Source: Nepenthes gracilis (taxonomy: Eukaryota; Streptophyta; Magnoliopsida; Caryophyllales; Nepenthaceae). Taken from it: DNA of 64,000 nt. The notes below the pieces were generated by a model that did not search any database, was not told where the DNA came from, and saw only the letters and a program-made list of their open reading frames with translations. This document shows positions 1 to 12,504 of the stretch, piece after piece; the stretch's first letter is position 1; every line of letters starts with the position of its first letter. The stretch is from NCBI GenBank assembly GCA_033239525.1, contig BSYO01000028.1:10781597-10845596 (forward strand), given 5' to 3'. The position numbers were made by a program, and so were the translations under genes.

Positions 1-1631
1 TTAGGTTTTTTGGGTTGCTTGAGTACGTGCTTGCGCAGTGGAAAGCGTTAGCAATTGAGAGCATAAGTTCCTCGGGATGTAGGCAATTGAACACGTTTGT
101 AGCAGAAGATGTTGGTAACAGAAAGCATCAATAGCAGAGAGCGTAGGTAACATAGAGCATGCCCTGAATGATAATTCAAGGGGCTTATTTATGATTAAAG
201 GGGTGATCTTCCTCCTTTTGAAGGAATGATTCCTTGTGTGATCCTTGGCGGGCTTGCCTTTCGGAGCAGACGCCAATTGCCAAACAGAGCAAGGTAGTTT
301 CCTTCTGTGGCGGCCAACAGCTCACCTTCCTTTGGTGTTTTTTACCGTTGGAATCCCCAGTTGGCAGGATATTGGAAAAATCTGGCGCCTTTCTTACATG
401 AAGGGCGCCGATTTTGTCAATATCCGTTTTGGAAACCGGCAAAGATCATGGATATTGCCAGGAGAGCCGTTGCTAGCCGTCTGATGGATCGTGGGCTTGA
501 ATGGACCAGGCCCGTTAGTGTAGAAGAACCTCTTTTGGGCCCAACGTGCAGTACGCAGACGGTCAATGTTTGAGTTGATCAATGCTTTGAGTCATGGGCC
601 TTGACTCGGGGATTTGTTCCAATTGGGCGTCAAAGGCGCGTTGGGTTTTCCTTGACTTTCCATTTCTCAGTATACCCTTTTCAATTCTTGGATTTGAGTT
701 CTCCTCATACCTCTTAATAAATTTATTGACCCTCTTATTCTTTTGGGTCTATCATATTCAATTTCCTCTTATATCATACCCTCTTATATCATACCCATCA
801 GATTCAATTTCCTTTTGATTTGAGTTCAGCGACTCGACTGACTCATACCTCTTAATAAATTTATTATTTACAACCCTCTTATATCAATCTTTTAGGTCTA
901 TCATATTTTAAACAATATCTAATACAAACTCCCATACTTGGAGATTGAATTTAAGTTTCAAGTTTGTGGAAATAGAAATTCAAGCTATTTGCTTTAAATA
1001 TTATTCAAATACTTCTTCCCAATAAAATCCTAATCAATGGACATTAATTGTTGTCTAATCTTGCAGCTAGAGCATACTTTTTTGTATCTCAACTTCTTCA
1101 ATTTCACACTAAAAGGCCTTTCATTCTCATGGTTTGAACTATTCATAGTTAGAGTTATAGTGATAGTTCTAATTAGAGTTATGTTAATCATTTATTCCAC
1201 ATTAGGGACATTTGGAATTTTAATTCTGATGGTATTTTCACTATTTGATTGCTCTATTTTTTTTTTTTTACTTTGGTACACTTCATTTTATAGCTTATTT
1301 TTTTTTTAATAAAAGAAATTACTCTCTTTCTATTTTCATTTAAATTTTAAGTCTCAACATATGATAAAATTACTTATATTTGGTAGATTAAAAAGAAAAG
1401 AGCTCACCTCGATGCTTTACTCTTCTTTGGGAAGCGTTTATGAAATATGTATTAGTTATTCTCTTTAATATGAAAAGGCGATTGTTTTTTCTCTTTTATA
1501 TAACATTTTAAACTTGACAAATTTTCTTTCTGAGTTGTTTCTTTTGATACATTATATCATTGCTCATGCATCTCTCTATTATATGATTGGCATATACACC
1601 CACTATAGAGTATGAAAGTTCCTATCGAACT
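1..1631. other. Unassigned repeat-like DNA followed by AT-rich spacer
   Basis: The first 650 bases are more GC-rich than their surroundings and have the texture of a plant retroelement LTR or untranslated region, with repeated GGCCC and GGCG words and no long reading frame. I could not find paired ends or a target duplication, so no family is named. From about 650 to 1631 the DNA is AT- and T-rich, with short open frames that look random. No gene is supported here. Confidence 0.4.
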
Positions 1632-2773
1632 TGATGGGTATACCATAATATGAGCTGACCCATAGTCAAAGAAGGCTTAAATGGCCTGTTAAATGGTCAA
1701 CTCAAATAACAGCCCAACAGGAGACGAATGCCCAAATCCTGAAAGACCCAAAACGGTCAATGCCAGCATTGATAGTTGAGACGCCAGCGGGCGGCCAACT
1801 CATGTACAGACGATCAACTCGAGCATTAACCGAAAGTACTGTAATAGTAGGCCCAAAAAGGCGTTAAACCTACTATGGCGCAAGCCCAATTTGGTAGGCG
1901 GACTCGTGCACGAAAAGTAACGATCCTTTCGTGATCACCTGTTTTCCTAAAAGCTGATCTTCTCCAAAAAGGCGGCAAGGAAGTCAGCGCCACCGTTGGA
2001 GTCAAAAACGGTTACAAAGAGATGAGATGATTTAGATATCCGTTGTATTGTTCAGAAGAAAAAGGATCTATCAAATCACGTCTGTCAAGCCCACCAACTC
2101 TGATAAGACCGCCGTTGACAGTCCAAGAAGAATACGCCACCTTTCCCAGAGAAGGTGGCTCTCCTGCCATCCATATAAGCTTGAGGTCTTCGTTCTGTAA
2201 GACAGATACATGATCACGAACGAACACGCAAACTGACACCGAAACAGAAGCTCTCTTACTCACTCTAACTTGTCTTCTTGAGAACATTCAGAACAAGCTT
2301 CCTGAAAGACTTCCTACAGTCTCACCTACGAACGCTTACGGAGCTTGAATGGAGACTAATCTTCTCTTTTTCTCTACGCACGCGTTCGTGCTCCAATCCC
2401 ACCAAAGGCCTCCGGACTCCAGGAGACCTTTCTGGCTTTCTGAAAATTGTTTCCTAAAACTTCCACGCTTTCAGGACGCCGCTTCCACACGCTCTCTGTG
2501 AGTAGGAAGCGAGAACTCACATTTTCAACAGGCCAACACTTCCGACCATCCTACTCTCTCTCTCTCTCCTTTATTTATCAGTTTACCTTCTTTGCTTCGA
2601 AGGTTTTTTACTGATTTGAGCGTCAAAGTGTTTTCTGTGGGACAACCTTCCGCCGACACACTGACCTCTTGTTCACTTTAGTAGTGTGCAGAATTCAGAC
2701 TCAGTGAATCGAGCCGGGTCGAGCTATCCAGACGAATCCGAATCTATTCGAAGTCGGATCTAAATACGCATCA
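1632..2773 (+). mobile_element. Solo LTR, Ty3/gypsy Tat-like, with perfect target duplication
   Basis: The element begins TGATGGGTATACC and ends ACGCATCA. It is flanked by the 5-bp direct repeat GAACT at 1627-1631 and 2774-2778, which is the signature of LTR retrotransposon integration. No internal region or second LTR is present, so it is a solo LTR left by LTR-LTR recombination. A TATA-like box lies near 2174 (CATATAAG). The 3' part near 2614 reads TGATTTGAGCGTCAAAGTG, which resembles the 'TTGAGCGTCGGAGTG' stretch I know from ends of Tat-lineage gypsy LTRs; this gives the plus orientation. The boundaries are seen directly. The lineage is inferred from that one motif. Confidence 0.85.
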
Positions 2774-4089
2774 GAACTTGTAGAGGAATCGTCCGGTGTG
2801 ATTTGCTTCGACTCATGTGCTATAATGATTTCATTTGCTTAATATCAATGAGTTTTAATTGTTTGGCTAGATGTTGCCTTTAAGAAACATGACGAATCTT
2901 TTGGTCCTTCTCGTTGTTGTCGATGACATTCATTCATGACGTTTCCTCCATTTTTTTTTTCTAGGTAAAACTAGATGAGATGCTCTTATAAGAATGATTG
3001 TATATAAGAATGAGCAAAAGAAGTATTTTATATTTTCATATTCATATTGCATTTATTAATATATATATTTTTTATTTTGGGCTTATATTTATCTGTATAT
3101 AATTATAAGCCATGAAAGTTTAGATTAATTTGACTATCCAAATGGAAAAAAATTTTGATTCTTGATTGTACGACTTGAAAATTTGGTAGGTGATAACTTG
3201 ATAAATAAACAACAATTCAATCTTTTGACAAATTGACTTTTTAACAACTCAAATTTTTAACAAATTGAGATCCTTAATTAAATAATTCAAAAGAGGTGAG
3301 TTAGACTTTCAAAACGTTATATCTTGATAATTAAATTAATAATACTATAGTAATAATTTTTTACATTTTTTGACTTTATCTTCAGAAAGTACTCTCTTTT
3401 AGCTACTCTCAGCTTTATTTCTGTTTTCCTCTGGCTTCCTACAGGGCTAAGAGAAGTGGTTGACTCTTCCTATTGTAGCCAGTTGAGATGGGTGGCACCG
3501 CCTTCTCTTCAATCAGTCATCAACTTTTTCTATGATAATCCTTGATTAGACTAGCTTGGCTGCACTGCACGCCGATCATCCCGGTAATCTTTGAGTAGCC
3601 AGGGGGCCGACGATAATTCTATTTAACAAGTGTGTCTTCAAATACTGTTTGACTGGCGGCCGCACCGCTCATCTTATATTGTGACATCGGCAATCCATCG
3701 GTTGGGCGTACTTGGGATTTTTATAGGCACCAGCCCATCAGAATGCTTCCTCGGGTCATGCTGGGTGGCTCTGCCAACCGGCTATCTTGGTCTTCCTTAG
3801 AGAACATCAGCGTGGAAGCGTCGGCCACCTGGTTACTTCGGCCCCATTGCTTGTTGGGCATATTGACCAGATTGGCAGTTTTGCTTCAGAAGCTTTCCTT
3901 GTGTCTGTTAGGCCCGTTATTCAACTTGACCCATTCGTCATGTTTGTTTTTCCATATACGGGTCGGGTCTTGAATACTTTTTTGATCCCACCCGATCCAT
4001 TTGGGAGTCAAATTTTACCTAATTATACCACACGACATCGTACCTTAAGCTATATCTTGAAATATTTACATAATTAAAGGAAAAATAAT
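2774..4089. other. Spacer with an unassigned GC-richer block
   Basis: The stretch from 2779 to about 3370 is AT-rich with no feature seen. From about 3400 to 4040 a GC-richer block contains overlapping short frames and words such as GGCCCG and GGGTCGGGTC. Its texture is that of transposon untranslated DNA, possibly the same kind as 1-650, but no ends or domains could be read. Confidence 0.35.
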
Positions 4090-6066
4090 TATAATACTCG
4101 GTTCTGGTTTGATTTAATTGATACTATTAGTATATTTTAGATTAAATTGGATATATTAAAAATAATTATGTAATGTAAATTTAAATAATATTCGAAATAA
4201 GGAAACAGATAGACACATGAGGCACACTTGATGCGCTTGAGCTTGGATTCCCATATGGGTGTGCCCGAGAAGAGCCTGAAGTAGCACTCCATGGCGGATT
4301 TCAATATGGGAGCACTCGAGGCATGCCCAAGGCGGCGCTCGTGTACAAGTAGGGCTTGGCACGATACCCGAGGTGCACCTGAGCGACACTCATGCATCCA
4401 TTCGGTTATATAAGGATTGATATACACTATTCGGTCATTTCATATGTGAAAGAAGAGAAATGAGAGAGAAAGAGTAGAGGAAGAAAAAGAGAAGAGTAAG
4501 GTAATTTTAAAGTATTATTTTATCAAATCTATTTAGTTTGAGATAGAGGCAACTATTATTACACCCTATTTTTGTTCTATTTTCATTTTTAATTATTTTT
4601 ATTTATATTTTGTGAATTTAATATACATACATGCTAGTTTTAGTTTACTTTTACCGATTATTTAGAAATTTTGTATTAATTTTATTATTATTTGAAAATT
4701 TTACTTATTTTGGTGAAAAAAGGATAAATATTTTAAAATATTATATTTATATTTGAGTGTATTTATAAATAAAAAGTTATAAAAACTTACCATGGGTCGT
4801 GCATGTGGCATCAATGTATTGTGCCTTGAGTTGGGCTCTTACTTCGTTATATGATTCAATATGTAACCTTTTTCGAGGGGAAAGTTTGTATGTCATTTTT
4901 GAGTAAACGTTTTGACCTTTTTTGCCTGATAAGAAAAGTTTTGTGATATGTAATATAGAAATTCTTTTCGATTTGTATTTTTATAAGAATTATTGTAAGA
5001 AATTGAAAGAAACTAATATATTTAAACGTCCTAATATATCAGACAGATTTAAAAATTATATCTATCATATATGGATGGTAAAAGAAAATGACGTTTGATT
5101 CATGTATAGGAGATAAAATGTAAACAACCCTATCTATGGGTCTAAATAGTAATGATAGATATAATGTTATTAAGAATATATGTAACCCTATTTCAAGTAA
5201 GTATTTTGGTCATTGAATTTTTTATTTGTGTATATTTTAGATTTTTGATATGTTTTACCTATATTGATTGGTATTTAAGATTTTTGATTAAGACTTGCAA
5301 GTTTTTTCCGTCGTAAAAAATTCGGTTGTTTTCATACATTTAAAATTTTTGATCTTTAATTTGGATTATACTTTTGAACACGAGACCATATTCAAATTTT
5401 TGTTGATATGAAATTGTTGACATTTGGATAATGGTTTTATGGGCTTTCGTATACATTTTGATTTCCTTCGTTCTATTTATGAATGTGTCGTTTGTTATAT
5501 ATTATATATATATATATGATACTTATTGAATTTTTGGTTCACATTTTTATTATTCTTACTCTTTAGATTAGTAAATTTCGGATATCTTATAGGGAGGTTC
5601 AGATGCGAATTTAATTGAAATTTTCATATATTTTTAGTGAGCGTTAGCCTTATAGTCAGATTATATTTATATCGAATGTATTTTGGTATTTGTTTAGAAC
5701 AATAGTTAGAATAATGATTGTATGTCCTATTATTATATAAATAGAGTTTGGTTTATCCAACTATTGGGATATTTATGGTGTTTGGTTTATGATAAATTGG
5801 TATTTTTATTAATGTTATTGTTGGTCACTTTTCTTACGATTATTAGGGGGTATGTCGCGATTATTTTATTTGCCTGGATAAATTATCCGATGAGATATTA
5901 TGAATAATTTATATTCTGATCTATTATTATTGAATGTTGAGGTATGATTGTCATACCCAAATTTGAGATGTATTTTGGTTATTATTTTACATTTTGGATT
6001 TAATTTTATGTGTTATAATTAATTAATTATTATTATTAAGGTTTACTTTGGTTTGGGATCATGACA
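4090..6066 (+). mobile_element. Solo LTR with target duplication ATAAT
   Basis: The left end reads TATAATACTCGG, a TG-to-TA mutated form of the TGTAATATCCCG start seen in other LTRs of this window. The right end reads GGGATCATGACA. The 5-bp repeat ATAAT flanks it at 4085-4089 and 6067-6071. The 5' third holds a GC-rich block (about 4220-4400) with repeated GCGCTTGAG and GCACTCGAG words, followed by a purine-rich run. The nested solo LTRs at 51.3 and 60.7 kb carry a comparable GC-rich block in a similar place. There is no internal region, so it is a solo LTR of about 2.0 kb. It is old, judging by the mutated terminus and strong AT drift. Confidence 0.75.
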
Positions 6067-6589
6067 ATAATAAATTTTATTCTAAAGTTGTAGTTGAATT
6101 AATTTTTTTAATATCTAGTTTAATTTGAATAAATTTTATTTTATAATTATATAATTAAATTAATTTTATTGTTTAAATTTTTATTGGGTCAATATATTTT
6201 TTTAATGCCTGATTGACATGGAATAATAAAGATTTGAGGTAATCATTCTCTAATAATATGTATACACGTATCGAAATTGACATATTATATAAAATAAAGC
6301 TTAATATCGATTATGTTAAAAAAGAAAAATCTTAATTACTAAAATAATTATAATTTAATAATATATAATCGGATTTTTTCTAATCACATGTTAAATAAAG
6401 TAGAATTGACTGAATATTTTAGATTTTTTTTTTTTAATCATAAACCCTGCAGACATCTTTAATTCCCTAAAAGGCCCCGATCCGTCGCGAACGTTAGGTG
6501 GACCGGACTGTCTCGGTAATAAGAGAAAAGTCTGAGGTTGAAATGGTAAAAGAAAAGTAGTTTATCGCGTTAATTGACCAGACCTACGC
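6067..6589. other. AT-rich spacer
   Basis: No reading frame, repeat end or RNA gene is recognised. The last 120 bases become more balanced in composition toward the candidate leader exon and could include its promoter, but no clear TATA box is seen. Confidence 0.4.
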
Positions 6590-6599
6590 AGAGGCGGAT

Positions 6600-6958
6600 T
6601 TATGCCTCCCAATGTCGGCACATTTTTCCCAATTCTTTAATCGTCTTCTGTTCCCCTCTTGCCCCTCTCTCTCGTTCCCTCTCAGATGTCTCGTCCCTAA
6701 CCTCGAGCTCTGGTTTCTCTCTGTTCTGCCTTCCCCTGTTTTGTCTCCCTCTCTCCATTGTGAATCGTGAGCATTGGAATCTGCGTTGCGCACAATCTCA
6801 ACCTGTTTCGAGGCTTATTTAGCGACGCATCGAAGAGTTCAGGAGCTCTAGTTTGGTGGAAGTTTCAAATCTTATGTTCTAGTTGATGGAGTCTTCTAAC
6901 CTCTGTTAGTTGCTTCGTCGCCATCGGAAGTCATGATCTCTCGGAGGTTCTTTTTCTG
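6600..6958 (+). other. Candidate non-coding leader exon (5' UTR)
   Basis: This segment is strongly pyrimidine-rich, with many TCTC and CCCTC runs at about 6640-6760. It is followed by a balanced, non-repetitive stretch up to a plausible splice donor (CTG|GTTAGA, GT at 6959-6960). The pattern is typical of plant 5' untranslated exons and differs sharply from the AT-rich DNA around it. The next possible coding exon on this strand is the DUF641 gene, whose ATG lies directly behind a splice acceptor at 15755-15757. I infer that this could be its leader exon, which would make a leader intron of about 8.8 kb. A separate non-coding transcript, or a promoter fragment of a lost gene, are alternatives. 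Confidence 0.35.
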
Positions 6959-7654
6959 GTTAGATTAACTACTTTTGTTTGCTCGACTATTTCAAGCAAA
7001 CTGCTGGATCATTCCCTTCCCCGCCCTCCTCTTTCTTTGAGAAAATGATGGAAGAATCTTGATTTGTCGACGTGGTTATTGACTGTTCCATCATTATTCT
7101 TTCTTTTGAAGATTCGAGTTCCGTATGGATGGATCTCTTCACCATCGCTATAATTATCTCTGCTTTTCGTTTTTTATTTCCTCCGATTTTTTTCGTTTCA
7201 ACATGTCGTATGGCTCGTTGCTCTGATGCAAAAAATGTAATGCCTTCCTAGTATGAACGGAATCGCTTCTCTTATTTTATATTATTTTATGCAATTGATG
7301 CTTTATTTATTTTATTAGGTCGTCTCTTTCTTTTGGTGAAAGGCTAAAGCTGTGTGCAAATGTGTGTTTGAGCGTGCAGACGTGGTTCGCCATTAAAGAG
7401 GGCCCTGTAGATAACGACAGAATGGAGAGAGAGTAAAGCAGTAAGGCAATTTTCCACGATATTTTTGAAGGTACGGTCAATTTTCTCGTCGTCTTTAGGA
7501 ACGATGGTTGTCTTCACCTGCATGTAGGCTCTGGTAAATGCCCTAGTATTGGCCACACACGTGTCCATCTCATTCTCTTTCGTGCTTAATAGCTGGACCG
7601 TTCAATTTGAGTATATATATATTTGTCATACTACGACCAAATATAGCTGGCGCA

Positions 7655-7945
7655 TGAAGGCCTAATTGGTTACGGCTGTATATTTCTTTTCTAAGGATGT
7701 AAATATGTGAAAAATCAAACTGTAAAAAAAAAAAAATAGAAAAATATAAAATATTTTGTTAGAGAGAAAATTCATAAAAACTAGCATCATACCTTTGGTT
7801 ACTGTTTTATGGATTCCATATTTTCCCGGTCAAAAAATACATGAACAATTATAAGAAGTTATATAAACTTACAGTTACCTTGTGGGACTGACTGATAAAG
7901 ATTTATGTGTATACATTTTTACAGTCTGTGAACCAAACGTTATAC
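7655..7945. mobile_element. Possible MITE (Tourist/Harbinger-like)
   Basis: The block of about 290 bp starts GGCCTAATTGGTTACGGCTG and ends CAGTCTGTGAACCAAACGTTA. Reverse-complemented, the right end shares the TTGGTT..CTGTA pattern of the left end, as expected for the terminal inverted repeats of a small non-coding DNA transposon. The interior is AT-rich with no coding potential. A clear 3-bp target duplication was not found, so the exact ends and superfamily are uncertain. Confidence 0.35.
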
Positions 7946-10737
7946 TTTCACCAAACAACCTTACACTATCAATAAGTTTTTATGGTCTTACTCATAAATT
8001 TAGGCAATTTTAGATTTTTTATTAGTTCTTTTCCTCAGAAATTAAACCCAACATCGATACATGATTTGTTAGAAATTGAGCCTTTCTTTTGGAAATTCCT
8101 TAAATTTGCATATAAATAATTGGGTCCGGGGTGGAATTAGAATGGTAAATTCTGTGGTATTTGTGGGAAAATGAGGCGAATTCTGTTGAGTGAGTAGATA
8201 ATCTAATTAGAGGATAGTCGCTTTCCACATGATTAGGGGATCATCCAATCCGACTGCAATTACTGGGTCTAACGAATTGAACCTAACAACCCCTTGAGAG
8301 AAATTATCTTTCTGCCTTTAAATTTTGTTTTGTTTGCTAAGTTTGTGAATCTCAAAGTTGGACTGGTGGCACTTTAGTTTAAGCCTTCATCTTCACCAAT
8401 CTAGGGAAAAAACCTAACTGGTGGCTTGCCGTTTGCGGCAAATTGTATCCATCCATCTGCATGAAGGAAATTCCTAAGGTATCTAACATTGCTCTTTTCG
8501 AAAATGCCAATACTGTTTGTAAAGTTTGAGACTGATGGCCTGTAAAGCCTTTATTTTGCAATCTTCAAGGGTCCCATTGAGGTGGCAAGTGGGTGGGTCA
8601 GGCGGGGTCATTGGTATCTCGGTCATCTTGTGGTGGGGAAATTTGGGTTTCTTTTTTATACTGATTATTTTGGGTTTTAGATCGGTCGTTTTCAAGCTTA
8701 GATTGTTTATAATTTGTATGACTCTCAAGTCTCATCGGGTCATGGTCCCATTTGCATGTGCCTTTGTTCAATACGGACTTCGTCTAAAACGGGTCATGTC
8801 AATTCTCTTTGGATCTCGTAGATTTGTTACTTTCATATTGGGTTATACTCGTCAAATATAAAGATCTGTTTTGGTTCTTGGAGCGATTTTCCTATCATAT
8901 TTTTTCGGTTAGGTCCATTTGGGTTGTGTTTCAGGTGAGTTTTTGAATCCCATATCTCATCAAGTTTAGGTTGAGTCAAGTTCAAGTTGTATTAGTTAAT
9001 TATTATTATCAATATTGTTAGTGGGATACCATTAGGTATTATTTGAACCCTCTTAATTGATATGACTATATTGGTGTTAAATGGATCATGCTGCCTTGAT
9101 ATTTATAATTTAATCGAGCCACTAGATATAAACGTGCTTACTTAACATGGCATGGGACTTATATTCCCCGGCCTATATTTAAAAATGAGGCCAAAACTTA
9201 AATTTTAAAAACATGGGGGTAAATAGCCCAACACAGAGCATGTGCGCCACGTGGGCATGCATTAGACACAAAAGCTTTAGCACGAGAGTTGCATCCCAAT
9301 TTACGTCATTATTCAAGCACATATCATGTATAAACATTCTAGATAAATGGCTTGCATTTGTAGATTAGGTGTAACTTAGGCTCGATACTCTGGTCAAAAC
9401 ATACTTATGTGTGTATCAAACGCAAGTCAGGTGTGAATATTCAGAATAAATGTAAAATATTTCTAACAAAAAAATATATATTTTATTCAGTCATGAAATA
9501 TATAAATACAAAATATTTATAACAAAAAATAAAAAAATATTAAAAATAAAATTATATAAAATATAATAAAAAATATATTATATTTTATTTATTTCGTTAA
9601 ATATTTTAATATTATAATTTAAAAAAGTAAAAAGATATATCTAATAATAACTCGATTATTTTTAGGCATCACTTATATTTCTATTACCGCTAGTTCTTAA
9701 GTTTTTCTCTTTATTAGAACTAAAAATAGTTAGAATTTTGACTCGATTTTTTTACGTGTAATCAACTTTTAAAAAAGATGCACTTTTTTATTGTCTTTGG
9801 TGTCACCTTATTTTTTCATCAACTGCTCGATCCCTGGCACTAAAAGCTGACTCTTGTGATACCGTACTTGATGGTGAAATTAAAAGGTTTCATACTATTG
9901 ATGTGAGCATAAAAAATGTGTATGTTGGTCTTTTACAAATCTAAAATTTAAAACTGTGAATTATTATTTATAATATTGAAAACATGGTCCGATTATAAGT
10001 AGTAATGAAGATTAACCAATGTTATATTTTTACTAATTGGATGTCTTTCACATCAAGTTTGTACCAATGAAAGTAAATTTTGTCAGCCACCTCTACGACT
10101 GTTTGCTTCTACTGTTAGAGTGGACTACTTTGGTATTAATTGTAGTGCTTATAAGTATTGATAGACATTGGCCTTGATTTTTCTGTGTTATCGGTCATCT
10201 CAAGTTGTAGAATTTTCAAGGCATATGTATATCCCATCTAAATTCATTTAGTAGCCAATAATTGTAGTTAGGTAGGTTAGCATTGAAAATTTTCTTTAAT
10301 ATTTTAAAATTTTTTTAAAAATATAGTTAAATATAATATTAATAAATATATCATTATTAATAATTTTAATATTTACACTTAAAATTATTTATTTAAATTT
10401 TATATAATATATTACTCATATCATTAGTATTATTTGGTGAAAATTATGATCGTCTTGAAAAAGCAAATGATGTAAATAAATATCAGTAATTGACTTAATA
10501 GTAGATTTTAGATGATGTAATGGATATTTTCAAGTCTGTTAATAATAAAATAAAATATCATCAAAAAAATATTTAATTATTTTAATTATCTTTCAATAAA
10601 TATTTATAATCAGTTTGGTCATAGATTTTTTTATTGTGAAAAATTGTTACAATAGAATGAAAATGATATGTAGTATCTAACATTGACATGTTGAGTTTCA
10701 TCTTATTGAGCAGTTTATCTTTATCTTTTCATGACTT
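7946..10737. other. Intergenic AT-rich DNA
   Basis: This stretch includes a moderately GC-richer segment at about 8560-8960, with GGGTCA-type words common in plant retroelement remnants but no recognisable ends. The rest (9150-10737) is AT-rich. The open frame at 8526-8861 has no motif and I do not call it a gene. If the leader exon at 6.6 kb is real, all of this would be intron of the DUF641 gene. Confidence 0.35.
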
Positions 10738-11011
10738 AGTTTATTTTGTCTATATAATATATTGAATTGTTACTCTTGAAAAAAAGATCTTCTAATAACT
10801 AGAATAGCATTATTTATTTTCTCCATATAAAGAGAAATAAATTATAAAATATTCTTATTATAAAGGTTAATAACTCAGCTTATTTTGTCTATAAATCTAG
10901 AATTATTACCTTGAAAAGAAGATATAATAATAAATAGAATAGTATTATTTATCTTTTCCACGTAAGGAGAAAAGAATTATAAAATATCCTTGATATAAAG
11001 GTTAATAATAT
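10738..11011. repeat. Imperfect tandem duplication of about 135 bp
   Basis: Two head-to-tail copies begin CTTATTTTGTCTATA (about 10738 and 10878) and end with ATAAAGGTTAATAA. They share the internal order TTGAAAA.AAGAT, AATAGAATAGTATTATTTAT and GGAGAAAAGAATTATAAAATAT, with scattered substitutions and small indels. No coding capacity is seen. Confidence 0.7.
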
Positions 11012-12317
11012 GAAATCTACATTTTTGCATGGAATAATTAAATATTCAAAATTTTAGAAAAATTATGATTTGAATAAAGATATATTATAATTATTATTTA
11101 AAATATTGTTAAAAGTAATAGAAAAAATTTTATTAAATGTTCTAAATTTATTCATAATAGTATTAATTGTTTTGAAAATTACAGAAGTAGTATATGGGTG
11201 TTTAAAAATTTTAAATTCAATAATTTTTTAAAAAATAATTTTTAATTTTTAAAATTTTAATGTGATGTAACATAGATATAAAATAAATTATTTTGTAATG
11301 GTAATATATTATTGGTTAAAGAAATATTAGATTATATATATATATTAATTTAAAAAATAATTCTTATTTGAATTATAAAAAAAAGATAAATAGCATTAAC
11401 TTTAATAATTTGTTTTAAGATTTTTAGATACATGGGTTGCAAATGCTTCTGTGTGTGCCATTCAAATTTGTAATCTTCCATCATCAAATATTGGCTCTTC
11501 GATTGAACTGTATGGTCCGTCAATCTCTTTCAATTTAGCCGCTGATTGTGCTGAAAGTCTTCTGGCCTTGCACTACCTAAAAAAGTTAGTTTAATTTGAG
11601 TTAATGATATTTATTATTTGTTATATTTTTTTATATATCTTTTCAAGTATCTTGTAATTTTTAAATGTTCACATATATAATTTTTTTATGTATATTTTTT
11701 TATAAATTATTATTTTTCAACTGTCAACTAATTTAATCTTAAAAAATTATCATATATATTAAAGGAATATTTTTAAGGTGTGGCTAGAATTGGGAGTAGT
11801 AGTAGCGTCTTTGTCAAAATTAAGATGTGATTATGATATTTCAGAATTATTATCCGTATGTGTATATGATATAAATAATATAATAGTATTAGAATAATTT
11901 TTTTACATTCTCTCACTATTAAAATAAAAAATTATATTTTATAATTAATAATTAATTTATAAAATAATATAAATTATAAATAAAAATTAATAAAATTAAT
12001 ATAAATATAATAATAAAAGCCTAAAAAGTTAAAAGTAGAGTAGAGTAGAAAAATGGATTGTTATTTGTGTTGTGTGGGAAAGTAAATGTATATGTTTTTA
12101 ATATTTTAATATTTAATTTTTTAAAAAAATTAATTAGGGGGCAATGTCCTTTCCTCCTCCTCCTCCGACCCGCCCTCTCTCCAAACGCTCATACAACCGC
12201 GTGGGTGAAGAAGGAAATTTACGGGCCGTACTTAACAGGGCTCATGACAGGTTACGCTGTGTCGTGTCACTAAGCGACACAATATATTTAACATTTTTAT
12301 TTAATAATCTCACACAA
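11012..12317. other. AT-rich intergenic DNA with a small hairpin
   Basis: Mostly AT-rich sequence without genes. At 12259-12280 a short inverted repeat GTGTCG..CGACAC with a 10-base loop can be read. The stretch at 12145-12280 is GC-richer than its surroundings, but no domain or element end is visible in it. Confidence 0.35.
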
Positions 12318-12504
12318 CACAGATATATATATATATATATCTTTAAATGCGATGTGATTTAAAGATGTCCCAACATTTATTTGGGAAATATATATATATA
12401 TATATATATAAATGTGATGTGATTTAAAGATGTCCCAACATTTATTTGGGATATATATATATATATGTGATGTGATTTAAAGATGTCCCAACATTTATTT
12501 GGGG
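12318..12504. repeat. Tandem cassette: three copies of a 37-bp unit joined by (AT)n runs
   Basis: The unit begins GATGTGATTTAAAGATGTCC and ends CAACATTTATTTGGG. It occurs at about 12351-12386, 12417-12450 and 12470-12503, each preceded by an (AT)n tract of different length. The unit itself holds an imperfect palindrome (CCCAA..TTTGGG). The repetition probably arose through slippage or unequal exchange between the AT runs. It is not a CRISPR-like array: there are only three units and the spacers are simple AT repeats. Confidence 0.85.

Noticed and set aside
7344..7568. 74-codon minus-strand frame starting MDTCVANTRAF
   Set aside because: The composition is protein-like, but no motif, splice context or neighbour supports a gene; it could be a transcribed non-coding segment.
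8526..8861. 111-codon plus-strand frame
   Set aside because: Hydrophobic low-complexity content in retroelement-like DNA, with no domain.
12351..12504. Repeat-spacer pattern reminiscent of a CRISPR array
   Set aside because: Only three units, spacers are plain AT repeats, and the context is a plant nuclear genome.
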